From Spirodela intermedia (lineage: Eukaryota > Streptophyta > Magnoliopsida > Alismatales > Araceae): a stretch of 64,000 nucleotides of DNA. A program made the position numbers and the translations under genes. The stretch is taken from NCBI GenBank assembly GCA_902729315.2, contig LR746269.1:2464501-2528500 (forward strand). Direction: 5' to 3'. Positions 42,181 through 54,606 of the stretch are shown in pieces. Numbering within the stretch: position 1 is the stretch's first letter; each line of letters opens with the position of its first letter. Below the pieces are notes generated by a model, which had not been told where the DNA came from, did not search any database, and was given only the letters and a program-made list of their open reading frames with translations.

Positions 42181-44650
42181 GGCTCCGAGTCTGCAGCGAT
42201 CATCATCTTTCAACCCTCGTAGTCTCTTATCTCTAGTTTGTTTATAATCTTTGTCTCTAGTATGTGCAGAGTAACTTCTCTCCAAAGTTCTACCCCCTCA
42301 AGGTACAAGCCTTCCTTAACATGTCATGTACATATTCTAGAAATCTCACGATCTATTTAAAGTCGCCAATACTTGGTGAAACTCGCACAAAGATCCATGA
42401 AATAACCTCGTGCATGCTTCCTCACATAACATTACAACATATCACAGCACATCACACAATCTCATGTGCCTCTCTTTCGGCATGTCATTTGTGTCATAAG
42501 CGCACCCTCTTATCCCACGGTATGGCAAGTTTTGCACTCAGAGCCTCATTTTGTCTGAGGAGCGTCACAGCTTACTTTACATGGTAAATTTCGCATCTTG
42601 TTGAAGGATTTTCGTCTAGATAGTTGTGGGCCAGAGTCTTTGAGCTACAGTAGATCAACTGCGGGTCTTCCTCTCAACTTTGAGAAAAAACTAGATGTAA
42701 CAGTTCAACTTGAATCACTCATCTCTGTTGCCCTTTAGTTTTCCCAACAAGTCAGCATTATCTTCGTCAACCATGTATCTGCTCAAACAATAAGATGAGG
42801 GAGACTAGAGAGAGCTGGTATCTTGATTAGGTTGAGGTCGTAATCTACTTGCATGGAAACCTCAATAGGCCTACAGAATTATGGCACCAGCCTATGGTAT
42901 CTTAGGCAGCACTTTATGCTCTTATAGAGCCTTAGATTTAGATGGAGCGTCAATGATATGTATGAACTTGTGATGATTAGCTTGTGATGAAGTTTTGATA
43001 GAGGTTGTTATTCATGGCAGAAGTATTCCTCAAAAATGTCTATTTTTGTTCAGAATATGGATGACCAAAATTGCCTTTATCCCAAAAAGAGGTGCACTGC
43101 ATCATCTACAGATGTATGCAGCCACAGGGACATGGGCATTATGTGGTAAGAAAAGTGATCTATCATGGCAGTGATAAGCTCTTCAACCTTAGATAGCATG
43201 AAACAAGAAGAAAGACAACCCCAACTAATTATAAATTTGAAGTAATTTTAGCTTGTTGAATCATGAAGAACTCAAGTTGGAATCGAACAAATCTAATCTT
43301 TGTTCAAAGATATCAAAGTGGCAACATTAGTTACATTTATTCCATATCTTTGTTAATTAGTGGAAATTAAGAAACCACATAAATTAGTCTTAAATTTTGA
43401 AATATATTTACACTCTAAAGTCCCAATCCACCTTGAGCTGTTTGGACAAATAGAGCTAACAAACGTCATAGTAGTAGCATGATTGTCTTGAAAGCAAAGC
43501 TATGAGTGTGACACACACACGTACCAAAGCAACATCTAATCTGAAAGATTAGTTAAAACATAGAAGAGGACAACACTTAGGATGGTGGATGTAGGATGGG
43601 GACAGAAGCACCCTAAAATTTGTATTAATAGTTTTATGCACCATAAAGAACTTTGAATAGTTAATATACTTCTCTTAACTATATTTTCAATTTTGATTAT
43701 GCATTAGGTGGTTTACACAGGCTTAGTAAACTATGCTTTAACTCAATTTCTCATTAACTAGCAATAAATAGATCACTAGTTTTTTATGTACAGAGCACAC
43801 CTCTAGTGCACTTAGCACAAGTGGGCATGTATTCTCTCTCTTAAAAATACACGTATAAAGAGAGATGATCTCCTTCAGAGTATTTATCTCTCTCTTTCGA
43901 GGGACCCCGTCATGTAAACTTTTCAATGTCTCTCTCCTTGTTAAAGCTGGGGTAAACCATTTCCCAATAGTCACACTCATAGCTTTGCTTACACACCATC
44001 AAGTGATGTCGTGTAACAAGGCTTGAAAGCCTCATTGTGCTATTGCCCTCCAAAGTTCATGAGACATCTCTCTAAACATTGCTTCGTCATGTGATATTTT
44101 AAAGCCATGTTGGGGAACACTACCTGCCCACATGCACCTTGTGTTAGGAGACGAGCATCCCCTTGTACACCCAAAAGTATTGCAGACACAAGATAACAGA
44201 GGGGAAGATAGGGAAGAGACATTACATTTTATGTGGTTCAATGAATCTTCATATGTCAAGGATTGTTCTAGTTCTAAAGATAAATGACATTAATGCCCCT
44301 AGTATACAATTATTTATGCATCTAGCACTCTTGACCTTTGTCAATGCATGCATATTTGCACGTGTGTGTACTCACAATATCATGATGATGGCGATGTTCT
44401 ACGCCCATAAGTTAAGGATGTCATAGGCATATGCATGTGAATTTGTTCTTTGTAAAATATAAATAACTTGACAAGTCAATGGCCAATATCCGACTAAGTT
44501 GAGCGTGACAGTGACATTAATATTTAATATTAAATATTAAATAATTTTCTAAAAATTCTGTGGAGCAGGGCAGAAGGGTTTAAATTTAGATCCTCAACTA
44601 AATAAGTGAACTGTTCGGAATCTTTCATGCCCTCCCTCGTCTAAAGCTGT
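42181..44650. other. Intergenic region HSP90-MATE, no gene recognised
   Basis: After the HSP90 3' region the sequence is AT-rich with short open frames only. A 24-bp perfect AT palindrome lies at 44517-44540, upstream of the MATE gene. Nothing here looks like an exon, a tRNA or an intact mobile element. Confidence 0.5.
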
Positions 44651-44736
44651 CAGGTTTGCACCTTGGTTCGCTATCGGGCCGGTCGTTCCGGGGGAAGGAG
44701 AGAGAAAGGCGGGAAATTGACGGAGGCAAAGCAGCT

Positions 44737-47700
44737 ATGGAGGCCCCCCTTATCCCGTTCTCGGGGAGGAGCCATGGAGGGGATGGAGGCGGGCGGAGGA
44801 CGGAGGTCTTGGTAGAGGTGAAGAGGCAGTTGCGTCTAGGTGGGCCTCTGATAGTGTCTTGCTTTCTGCAGTTCTCCCTCAATGTCATCTCCATCATGTT
44901 CGTCGGCCACCTCGGGGAGCTCTCCCTCGCCGGCGCCTCCATGGCCACCTCCTTCGCTGGTGTCACCGGATTCAGCCTAATAGTATGCTGTCTCTTTCTC
45001 TCCCTCCCTCTCTCGCTCTCGCTTTTTCTCATTCCATGATTCCTTTCTGGCTCTGTCTGATCTGAGATTTCATGTAGCCCTCCTCCGGGTCATCCTTCAT
45101 GGCCTTGCTCTTCCAACTAACTAGTCCCCCGGTCTTTCCAGCATCTTTGGTCCATACCATGCAACAGTAACTCCGATTGGATCATCTACTAATCACGATA
45201 CTCTGTTTTCTCATCATATTTTCCCTCTTGCAGTTAGGGATGGGAAGCGCAATGGACACGTTCTGCGGGCAGGCATTCGGTGCAGGACAATACCACATGC
45301 TCGGCATCCACATGCAGAGAGCCATGCTCGTCCTTACAGTGGTTAGCGTCCCGCTGGCCTTCATCTGGGCGTGCACAGGGGAAATACTATTGGCGCTTGG
45401 GCAAGATCCAGACGTCTCGAAGGAAGCCGGTTCATACGCTCGATGGATGATCCCAAACCTCTTCGGGTATGCTCTCCTCCAGTGCCACGTTAGGTTTCTT
45501 CAGACGCAGAGCGTTGTCACGCCGATGATGGCGGGATCTGGCGCCACGGCTCTGCTTCATGTCTTGATATGCTGGGTTCTGGTTTTCAAGTCCGGCCTTG
45601 GCAACAGAGGCGCCGCTGTCGCCAACTGCATTTCTTGCTGGATTAACGTGGCTATATTGGCTGTTTACATGAGGGTTTCTCCAACCTGTAAGAAGTCCTG
45701 GACTGGATTCTCCAAGGAAGCCTTCAATGACGTTCTCTGCTACGTCAAGCTTGCTGTTCCTTCAGCTGTGATGGTCTGGTAATCCCTCTACCAAACTGTA
45801 AGTGGTCTCTCTGCAAGTAGTCTATTTAACTTATGTTAATCATTGCGGCAGCTTGGAATTTTGGTCATTTGAGTGCTTGGTTCTGCTCTCCGGACTGCTT
45901 CCAAATCCAACCCTAGAGACCTCAGTGCTATCAATCAGGTGAGAAGTTCCTCTCTATTTCCGGTTATTTTATTGATCATGTGTCAGGTTGCCAATCATGT
46001 CTCAAGAGTACCTGGGCGCTTAAATAACTTCCAACATGCTAAAAGTTCAGATCATTGGAGAAAGACAATGCTAGATGAGAGACTGGGTCCATAATTTTAA
46101 GCTCATTTTATGAAGGCTTTATTTACTTGCACACTTTGAAGAAATTTAAATAGCTTTCTCAGGGAGCATTGACTTTAAAATACATCCATCAAGTATACAG
46201 TTGATGATAGTTTTTCTTCTGATACAATGATTTCTCCTTTCACAGCTTGAACACCTCTTCAATGATTTTCATGATCCCCTTAGGTCTTGGCAATGTTATA
46301 AGGTCAGATAAACTCAATTATCACGCAAGAGCTTTTCTTCTCTCAGACAAAAACTTCAAGGAATCTTCTTAAATTCCGTAACATTTCGCTTCCTTTCTTC
46401 TGCAGCACTCGGGTTTCAAACGAGTTGGGTGCTGGGAATCCGCAAGCTGCGCAATTAGCCATCTATGTAGTCGTATTTTTGGCTGTGATGGAGGGACTCT
46501 TGGTGGCACTGGTCACAGTTCTAGTCCGTGGAATCTGGGGTTACATGTACAGCAGTGAAGAAGAAGTGGTGCAATACCTGGCCATCATGCTGCCTATTGT
46601 TGCAGCTTCCAACTTCATGGACAGTATCCAATGCGTGCTTTCAGGTAAGTTTTTGTTAAGTGTTAGTACAGTGGAAAGGAAGTCTGAGATTCTCATGTGT
46701 TTGACTGTAATCTGTGTATTAGCACCAGGCAACTCAGTATCGCATTGTGACTCAGAGTAGTTATCTGGCACAATAAACAATTCCCTTTAAAACCCATTCA
46801 TTAGTAGCTTAGTCTATCTTATTACATATTAAGAGTCTGAATCTCAATTTTTCTTTTTAAGCCAAACCAGTTCATATAAGTTCGTCAGGATTTGTCAGAG
46901 TCAATGCACAACCTTATGGTGTGTGTATCTTGACTGCTATTCAATAGACATGAGAAGATGAGACAACCCCATGAAAATGAGGAGTCTCTAGGTGGTCTCC
47001 ACATTGCGAACAAGTCGTACGCCTCAACTTGTGGCTGAGATAGTGGGCAGAGCTAGCCCTTTCTGAGTGGCTGTTGCTTTATGTGCTTGTACGTGAAGGA
47101 ACTATTCGAGGATCTGGACGGCAGAAAATTGGTGCTCTCGTCAACCTGGGAGCTTATTACATTGTGGGGATTCCTTCTGCTGTTCTCTTGGCTTTTGTCT
47201 TCCACATTGGGGGGAAGGTGAGAACTCATCTTAACTTGTTTATCTTCTTTGCTGAAAAACGAACCCATAAACTGCCCTAATAATACTCTCAGATGTTGTC
47301 CTGGCTTAATTTATACTCCAATCGATGTTGTATTAAACAGGGACTTTGGATGGGAACTATATGTGGACTCCTGGCACAAAACCTTCTGCTCATAGGGATC
47401 ACAATGCGTACTGACTGGGAGAAAGAAGTGAGTGATCTCTACTGATGCCATACATAACACATTGTTTCTTCGTCTCCAGAAACTTATATGACGAATCACA
47501 CAATAGCTGGGACATGATTGGAAATTTCCAATGAGTAATGAAGGACTTTTATGTGCAAGAACGAGGTTAGCAGAAAGACAGTCCTATCCTCAGTTATCTT
47601 CTGAGGATTTTAGATGCATGGTTGATGTTGGAAGAGTGGGCGGTAGAAATGAGTATTTTTAAGAAATTTCCCATTAGCTTGAGTGATATAGTCAACTAGA

Positions 47701-47884
47701 AGTGTGGAAGAATTCTGAGTAGTTTTTATCAAACTGTTTGTGAAGAGAGTGAACTAACAATGACTCTCCCTTGAGGATGGAACAATTATGTATTCACACT
47801 TTACTTTTTTATCTTATTATGTTTCAGGCTCAGAAAAGCAAGGATAGAGTCTACAGCAAAGGCTTACTTGGGGAAGCTGCATAA
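44737..47884 (+). CDS. DTX: MATE efflux transporter (DETOXIFICATION type)
   Basis: Eight exons: 44737-44982, 45234-45778, 45852-45938, 46246-46302, 46406-46644, 47099-47217, 47341-47427, 47828-47884, giving 478 residues in frame, typical of plant DTX proteins (about 480-500, twelve membrane helices). MATE proteins export metabolites, xenobiotics or hormones in exchange for protons; the substrate cannot be told from sequence. Family landmarks: [20 protein letters not shown], the conserved [57 protein letters not shown], and [20 protein letters not shown]. The first methionine in the family frame (MEAPLIPF) was taken; an upstream in-frame ATG at 44656 gives a basic extension without family match. 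The exon 4 donor (AG|GTCAGA) is weak but frame and conservation require it. A short 19-codon exon ends the chain in GEAA. Confidence 0.95.
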
Positions 47885-48157
47885 GTATTTGATAGTTGAA
47901 GAGCATGTGATTTTTTTCATCATATATTGTCAGTTATTGAGGATATTTTCACATGTTTATCCTTAACATTATACAATTCTATGTGAAATGAGATGAGAGG
48001 TTGAGAGAAGAGGAATAAGATGAGAGGGAGTGGGAGAATGAAAAATAAATTCATCTATTCTTGAGAACATATATGTCAAATGATCCCCAATTACAACAAA
48101 TACAAGGAAAATACCAAAAAATTAGATACACAAAGATTTCCTTCAGTACATAATATA

Positions 48158-48426
48158 TGTCGAGGAATGTGTCAATACCACTTATGACTATGTCAACACA
48201 TTCTTATGACCCTCTTAGTCCTTTACACTTTTTCACATGTTATGTTGACACAGCCTCTTATTATATTTTCAGTTATAAGTGTTGAGAATCTTCCAAGGTC
48301 TGATATAAATATCAAACCCTTGTACATTATAAAAAATCCTTTTAAAGAGAGAAAATGTCGTACTTGTTTTAACTTAGAGTTTTCTCTATAAGCACAAGTG
48401 CATCAAACTTTGTTTGATCTACAACA
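48158..48426 (+). mobile_element. Copia-type LTR, left copy, with primer-binding site
   Basis: A segment of about 270 bp (TGTCGAGGAATG to CTACAACA) is repeated in the same orientation at 54320-54606. It contains a TATA-like ATATAAATATC. It is followed at 48427 by TGACATTAGAGCCA, which resembles the Copia primer-binding site TGGTATCAGAGCCA. That marks it as a 5' LTR on the plus strand. Confidence 0.75.
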
Positions 48427-48639
48427 TGACATTAGAGCCAATCTAAGTCTTCCATAGTAACAGTTCCTTAGCTATTTTGCTTCCTTTGAGTTGACATGTT
48501 GTTGACATGATGCTAGATCTAATGAATCATGCTGTTTTTCTTGTTATCATATGTCAAATGTGGGTGTTTTTCTTCTTCCTCAATAGATTTTAATTTCAGT
48601 CTCAGTCCCCTATGACTATTGGTTGACCTCAAAATTCAA

Positions 48640-48960
48640 ATTCATTGGGTACAATTTCATTAAGTGGTTACAGTATATTAGAGACATTTTGACTAAGAGA
48701 AGGATACTAAATCACTTGGTAAATTTACAACTAATCCCTCATCAAGTGAATTTCAGTGGTAGAGAGAAGAGGATGGACTAATCAACACTTGGATTTTGGG
48801 AAACTATTAATATACAAAATTTTCATAAAAGAATAATGAAGTTCATCTATAAGAATTAAGTACAAAGTTTATGTTTACAGTTCAAGAAAATAAATCAATT
48901 ATGAAATGTGGTATGAAATTAAAAGGTTTTGTGATAAGAATTTGATAAGTCTTCATTATC
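48640..48960 (+). pseudogene. Copia gag remnant
   Basis: After the LTR and primer-binding site, plus-strand sequence reads KFKFIGYNFIKWLQYIRDIL, which resembles the opening of Copia gag (K-L-N-G-x-N-Y-x-x-W). Stops follow soon. The body is then interrupted by an LTR of another element family near 49.06 kb. Confidence 0.6.
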
Positions 48961-49064
48961 ATGAGTTAATAATTAATAAATAATATAATTTTAATCTTCA
49001 ATCATAATAAATAAACTTATATTTGTGTTAAATTGTGAAAAGTGATCTTTAGTTAGTTAATTTG

Positions 49065-50665
49065 ATTTTTTTGGCTAATTATGTAATTTTATGTGAATTT
49101 ATATAATTTTTATAATCTTATTTTTTTAGATAAATAAAGAAAAAAATAGAAAAAGGAGAGTATTTGTTGGCCAATTAAGCCCACAAGTGAATTGGAAGTG
49201 CAATTTGGCAGAGCCATGAATAGAGGCTTGACCACTAAGGGTATTTTGATTGGGGGCACATGCGTGTCACTCTCCTTCCACATCACTGGTGGTTAATTGA
49301 ACATAGGGTAAGAAATGGTTATATACATGCGAAAAAGAAATATTGATTCTTAAATCTCGTATTATTATATATTTGTCCCAAAATTTAATGTATAATTGAT
49401 GTGAGACTAAACTTTAGTCACACTTTTTTCGGAATATTTTTAATAATTTTAATAACTAAATTATCCTACATTTATAACAATGATATACCATGATGACATC
49501 ACTATATAAGGATATTCGAGTATTTGTTTCATTCTCTTTCATACAAGTAGACGACTGATAAGGGTTCAAATCTTACTAAAGCCAAAACTCATATTTTTAT
49601 TTGATTAAATCATAATTTTCTTATAGATCATCAATAAAAGATTAAGCTGCCAAAATTTACTCAATCATCAACAAAAATCTTGTCAATGTGATTTTCGAAG
49701 CATCGTTACTAAATTTTCTAAATGATTTGTGATAAAAGGATTGCGAATCTATTAAGTAAATCATTTTTGATTGATTGACAAATAAGCCGTCGTCGAGAAG
49801 TCACACATTACTAGAAGATAAGTCACCATCTTTTGAGAGCATACTAAATGTGATGAAGAACCTCTTTTTACTATGCGGATTTGAAGATAAAGTTCTTTGA
49901 CACACATCTCACTTTCATCTAATTAATCTCCGTCGAGTGATAGTCATTGGAGAATCACAAAGTTGTCATTTTTTTATTCCATCGGATGATAGCCACTGAA
50001 GGTGATTTAATAACTCATTTCATTGATCTCTAGACTTTGCAAGAAGATCTAGAGATTACTTACATCATCTTTATCCAAAGAGAGCTTTCGAGGTTATGGA
50101 TACTATACAATAATCTTTTTGAACTCTCAAGATTCTAATGCAGTGTTGACGTATCGCTGTCGTGACGTCGGAACTCTATTTTTCTTACTTTCAACTTAAT
50201 TTTCACTTCATTTAGTGATAAATTGTGTGATGTCAATTTTCTAAATTATTCTTCATTTAATTATGATTATTTTAACTTTTATAAATCTTAATTTGACCAA
50301 TTAAGTCATTTGTAACCATTTACAAAAGAATCATTTGGCGGAACTTATTTTTGCCCAACTCATCCTAAAGTCCACACTCTTATTTTATTTTTTCACAAAT
50401 TTTAAATATATTTTATTTTTATTTCTTAGTCTAAAATTCATAAAAAATCTTTTTCTTTAAGAAAAATTCTGAAATATTACATGATATTATATTACAATGA
50501 TTGACCTGAAAAAATTTCACTATTTTTTAAACTTTTATTAAATTATAATTGATATATTTGTTCAAAAATACTTCTAAATATTTGAAAATTAGTATTTTTT
50601 AGTTTTATAAATTTTAAATTTATGAAATTTATTGTACAACGACAAAGTCATGTCAAATTTTGAAG
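49065..50665 (+). mobile_element. Long LTR of a Gypsy-like element (plus orientation)
   Basis: A segment of about 1.6 kb aligns over its length with the reverse complement of 55580-57207. Shared landmarks in order: GGCTAATTATGTAATTTTATG, ACATCACTG(G/A)TG, a TTCAAATC stretch, a block of motifs near GTTATGGATACTATACAATA versus its counterpart, TCAATTATGATTATTTT-like, and TTTATAAATTTTAAATTTATG. It precedes a Gypsy-type gag remnant and so may be its 5' LTR. Ends are approximate; no target duplication found. Confidence 0.72.
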
Positions 50666-50859
50666 GAGAGTAACAATTATTAAACTTTTTCTTCAAATTT
50701 ATTGATTTTTATACATGATAGAAGATCTTTACACCCAAGGTTAGAAAATTCTTACACTATCTTATCTAAAACCAAAATTTCGAAAAAAAAAATAATTTTG
50801 ATAAATCTGAAGGTAGTACAAGTCAAATTAAGAATAATCTCATGGCCATGAAAAATTAT

Positions 50860-52000
50860 TATATTCTTGATTAATATCAAAGAGCATCCAATATTAGAAT
50901 TTTATTAGCACCTACAATTAAATTCAAAATAAATTTATAAAATTTTCAAATGCTCCCTAATTTTCATAGATTACCTTTAGAGGAACCTTATCAGCATTTA
51001 AAAAAATTTCATTTGATTTTTGATTTAGTTAATCTCCCTCAAGTTACTCCAGAAATTAAAGCTGAAGTTATTCCCTCATACGTTTAGGGACAATACTAGT
51101 TATTGGCTATCCACATTAGATAGAGAATTAACTAGTTGGAAAGACATAAAATAAGTTTTCTTTCAAAAAAATTCTCTCTTAGGAAAGATTAAAAATATAA
51201 GAAAATATATATAGAGTTTTTTTCAAAGGCTAAGAGAAACTTTGCATGAGACATGGAAAAAATTCAAAAATTTACTTAGAAAGTGTACTCATCATTTTAT
51301 ACCTAAGTGGTAGTTTAATAGAATTGTTTATGATGAATTTTTAAAATAACATAGAAATATAGTGATTCTATATGTGAATGAACTTTTCTAGAGAAAATTT
51401 CTAATGAAATTTATAGCCTTTATGAGAATTTAAGTAAAAATTCTAGAGATCAAGTCTTAATTGCATGACAGGGATAAGAAGAGAGAAAGTTATGAATTGC
51501 ATTATCAAAATGATTCTAATTTAAAAAATAAGGTCAATCAGATTAATAAAATATTAGAAAGACTTAATTGACAATATTAGAAAGCCTCTTAACCCTCAAT
51601 TTAATGTTTATAGTACCTATCCTATGTATGATGAAAATAATCATTTTGAATTTCAATGTTATAATTTAGATCAATCATTTCAGTCTAGGTAAGAGCAAGT
51701 GTAAATACTCCATGATTCTATTAAAAATAGGGAGATTTTTTCTAATTCTTATAATCTTAATTGGGGGAATAACTTTTTGTAGAGAGACCTAAATAATATT
51801 TAAAATTCAGAAGCACTTAGACTTAATTCAAACTCTGAATTTCGTCTAAATTAGAAACATAGATTTCAGAAAAATCAGCCATCACAAATTTAACATGATT
51901 TTATGAATATGATGCAAAAAATGAGTCAAATGATACAGCAAACAATGAACTAAATGATGTTGCAATAAAAAAAATTTATAGAAGTTTTTGAAAATAAAAG
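50860..52000 (+). pseudogene. Gypsy (Athila/Tat-like) gag remnant
   Basis: With stops skipped, the plus strand reads a capsid-like series: LPNFHRLPLEEPYQHLKKFH, then VTPEIKAEVIP, then a WK/ETFAQ region, then a stretch of Met/Gln-rich codons near 51900 (MNMMQKMSQMIQQ). Plant Athila/Tat gag proteins show the same order (L-P-x-F-H-G-x-x-x-E-x-P-Y-x-H-L). Many stops and frameshifts show it is dead. Confidence 0.68.
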
Positions 52001-53590
52001 AGAAGAGGGACAATCACCTAGTTAGCTCATAGAAAATTCAAAAAACTGTCCAACAGTAGGATTTCAATAAAGAGAGTCATTAGACAAATTTAGAAACAAA
52101 TTCACAAAATGAACATGTTAGGACAATGAATATATTGAGTGAGAATATTTTACTTGATACTTATCCTCAATTATTAGAGGAAATTGATGAGAAATTGATG
52201 AGTTATTAGAAGTAAATGAGAATATTAAGGCTTAAAATATAGTAACAGAAAATTTAAATAAAATTATTTATTTATTATGATAAATGAATGAATATAGTGC
52301 AGATGATGAGGAGGAAGAACCTTTAACTCAAGAAATAGAAGTTGATCAAGAAAAAATCATCCAAATTTTAGTAGAAGGGAGTAAGGATAGAAATGAAGGA
52401 AAATAGGTTTTAGGTGAGAAAAGATCAATTGATCTAAAAAATGTAGAAGATGAAATTAATAAATATAATTAGTATGTTGTAGCCATGAAGGTTGATAGTG
52501 ATAATGATGATGCATATTATGTACCGAAATTAGAAGATAACTCTTGCAAAGATGAGAAATTTGATGAGTTCATAAATGAAAAGCTAGAAAAAAAGTTGAT
52601 TCAACTAATGGGGAGAAACGAAAATAATGAATATGAATATAGAGATAATTTTGGAGAAGAAAAATTAAATTTGAATGAATTCATTAGATTTGAGATTAAA
52701 GTAGACAATTCTTCCATCCTTCAAAATCCACAACTCATTAGAATTAAGTCTAAGCTTGAAATATTTCACTCCTCACGAATTGAATAAATATGTAGGGAAG
52801 ATAAAATAGAGTAGGGGAAGATTATGTAGATAAAAGAATACATTAAAAAATGAGTAAGTGGAAGAATTAGAGATATCAATTTAGATGAAAAAAATTTAGA
52901 TTGAGTAAGAACTAATTTGAAAATTATATGACCTAATCACATTTATGGTCTATTAATAAAAAGTATTTACTAATGAATGAGAGCCTTATAAAATGAGATA
53001 AAAATGAGAAAAGGTTCTTTTCAAAATGAAAATACTATTAATGATATTTTTTTCAATTTTGATTTTTTTTTGGCTGAAAGTATGTCAAGGTAGATATATG
53101 AAGCACATGAATTTATGCTAAATCTGAAATATAATATCATAAAACTTATCTTGGGATACAAATATATTTTGATGGCCATAGATCATCTTATATGATCTAA
53201 GAACTATCCAGCTAAAGACATTAAATTCAATGCTACATGGGAGTCAACCCATGGTTTTTATTTCATTCTATTTTTTTTAAGTTTTGTTTTTCTTAGAATC
53301 TTGTAGTATTTGTTTCTCAATTTATTTTTTTCAAAAAAGTACAAGAAGAAGAGTGTAAGATGAAGTAGAAAATTAAAAATGAGATTGAGGTGATGTCTTT
53401 TTGACAAATTCATAGTTGCTGAAAATAGAATTGAAAATAGAAAGTAGAATTGTTAGAACTATCTAACTTATAAATTTCTTACATCATATTACATGAACGA
53501 AAAATTAAATCAATTAGATTGAATGATACCAAAAGATACTAAGAAGATTATTATTGAGTTCAGAGATTGATTTAGTAGCATGAAATGTTG
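52001..53590 (+). other. Continuation of retroelement debris, unassigned
   Basis: A 100-codon acidic, Asn/Glu-rich frame (52485-52787) follows the gag remnant in the same direction. It has no domain I recognise and no pol motifs could be found. It could be the decayed gag-pol spacer of the same Gypsy element. I do not call it a gene. Confidence 0.4.
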
Positions 53591-53599
53591 AAATACTCC

Positions 53600-54235
53600 T
53601 TGGATACATGATAGATAACATAGATTTGATTTTGCAGATTTTTACTTCCTCCTAAACACACTTGATCATGAGATCATTTATTGACCATTCATCTTTATGT
53701 GTGTTATTGGAGACCTTAAAAAGGTCATATTTTGCTAGTAGTGTTTATAAAATATAATGGACCAAAAAGGTCTCAGGAATAGTAATCTTTAGATCATTTA
53801 GTTTTCCTCTAATGTCACGTATGGCCATGATCTACTCCCATATGTTTTTTTTCATTGTATAGCACATGAAAGTAAACTTTTGAATCAAGACACTTGCTTT
53901 GGCTTTATTAGACCCAACAAATTATTATTCAATCATTTCTATGTAAACAGTCGCTAGAGTGTTAGAAGTCACAAGACCTCTAATATCTCTAGGCACATAT
54001 TGTAACATGAATGATAAAGACAATTTATTGGATCTATTTCATCTTTCATGAAGAATTTTTGCATCTGCATTGCTTTTATTAGTAAGTGCTGTAGGAGTAG
54101 ACACTCGAAAACAAAGATTAAAATCCATCAGGCCCAATTGAAACATCAAGACTTCCTTCCATTCTAAGCAGTTTACACCATTCAACATAGGTACCTTAAC
54201 CTCTCTATCTGTTGCAAAGAAATAACCCACATGAA
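53600..54235 (-). pseudogene. Second Copia gag remnant, minus strand
   Basis: The minus strand reads VPMLNGVNCLEWKEVLMFQL (54196-54137) and continues, with stops, through stretches like NKAKASVLIQKF and IRGKLNDLKITIPE. This is the order found in the UBN2-type gag of plant Copia elements (N-G-x-N-x-x-x-W-K ... L-K-x-L-K-I-x-x-P-E). It belongs to a different insertion from the plus-strand Copia LTRs. Confidence 0.65.
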
Positions 54236-54319
54236 ATAACCTTTATATTTAACAATAGTTCCTATATAACTGTACATAGTTATTGACGAATTCCAGAGGG
54301 TATGAATATAATAGATATA

Positions 54320-54606
54320 TGATGAGGAATGCATCAATATCACTTGTAATTATGTCGACATATTTTGAAAGACTCTCTTCTTCCTCTTACACCTTCTAAC
54401 ATGTCATGTCAACAAAACCTTTTATTCTATTTTTAGATGTAAGTGTCTAGAACCTTCTAGGGTCTAGTATAAATATCAGACCCCTCCATGTTGTTAACAA
54501 TCTTTTGATAGAGAGAAAATATTCTTTTTGTTTGAACTTGGAGTTTTCTCCATGGGTGCAAGGATAGTCTTTCCAAAACACACTATACATAGTTCAATGT
54601 ACAACA
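54320..54606 (+). mobile_element. Copia-type LTR, right copy
   Basis: Direct repeat of 48158-48426 (TGATGAGGAATG to GTACAACA). Shared landmarks: CTTTTA/CTTTTATT before TTTTCAG or TTTTTAG, GTATAAATATCA, GAGAGAAAAT, and GGAGTTTTCTC. It sits directly against the minus-strand Copia RNase H remnant, so it probably inserted into that older element. No target duplication is visible at the outer edges of the pair. Confidence 0.72.

Noticed and set aside
40704-42206. Long open frames antisense to the HSP90 last exon
   Set aside because: They are shadows of a GC-biased coding exon; the sense frame is plainly HSP90.
49555-49590. tRNA-like B-box (GGTTCAAATC)
   Set aside because: Part of the long LTR (also present near 56590 on the other strand); no acceptor stem or A-box around it.
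52485-52787. 100-codon acidic frame as a possible gene
   Set aside because: It lies in line with dead Gypsy gag sequence, is AT-rich and has no recognisable domain.
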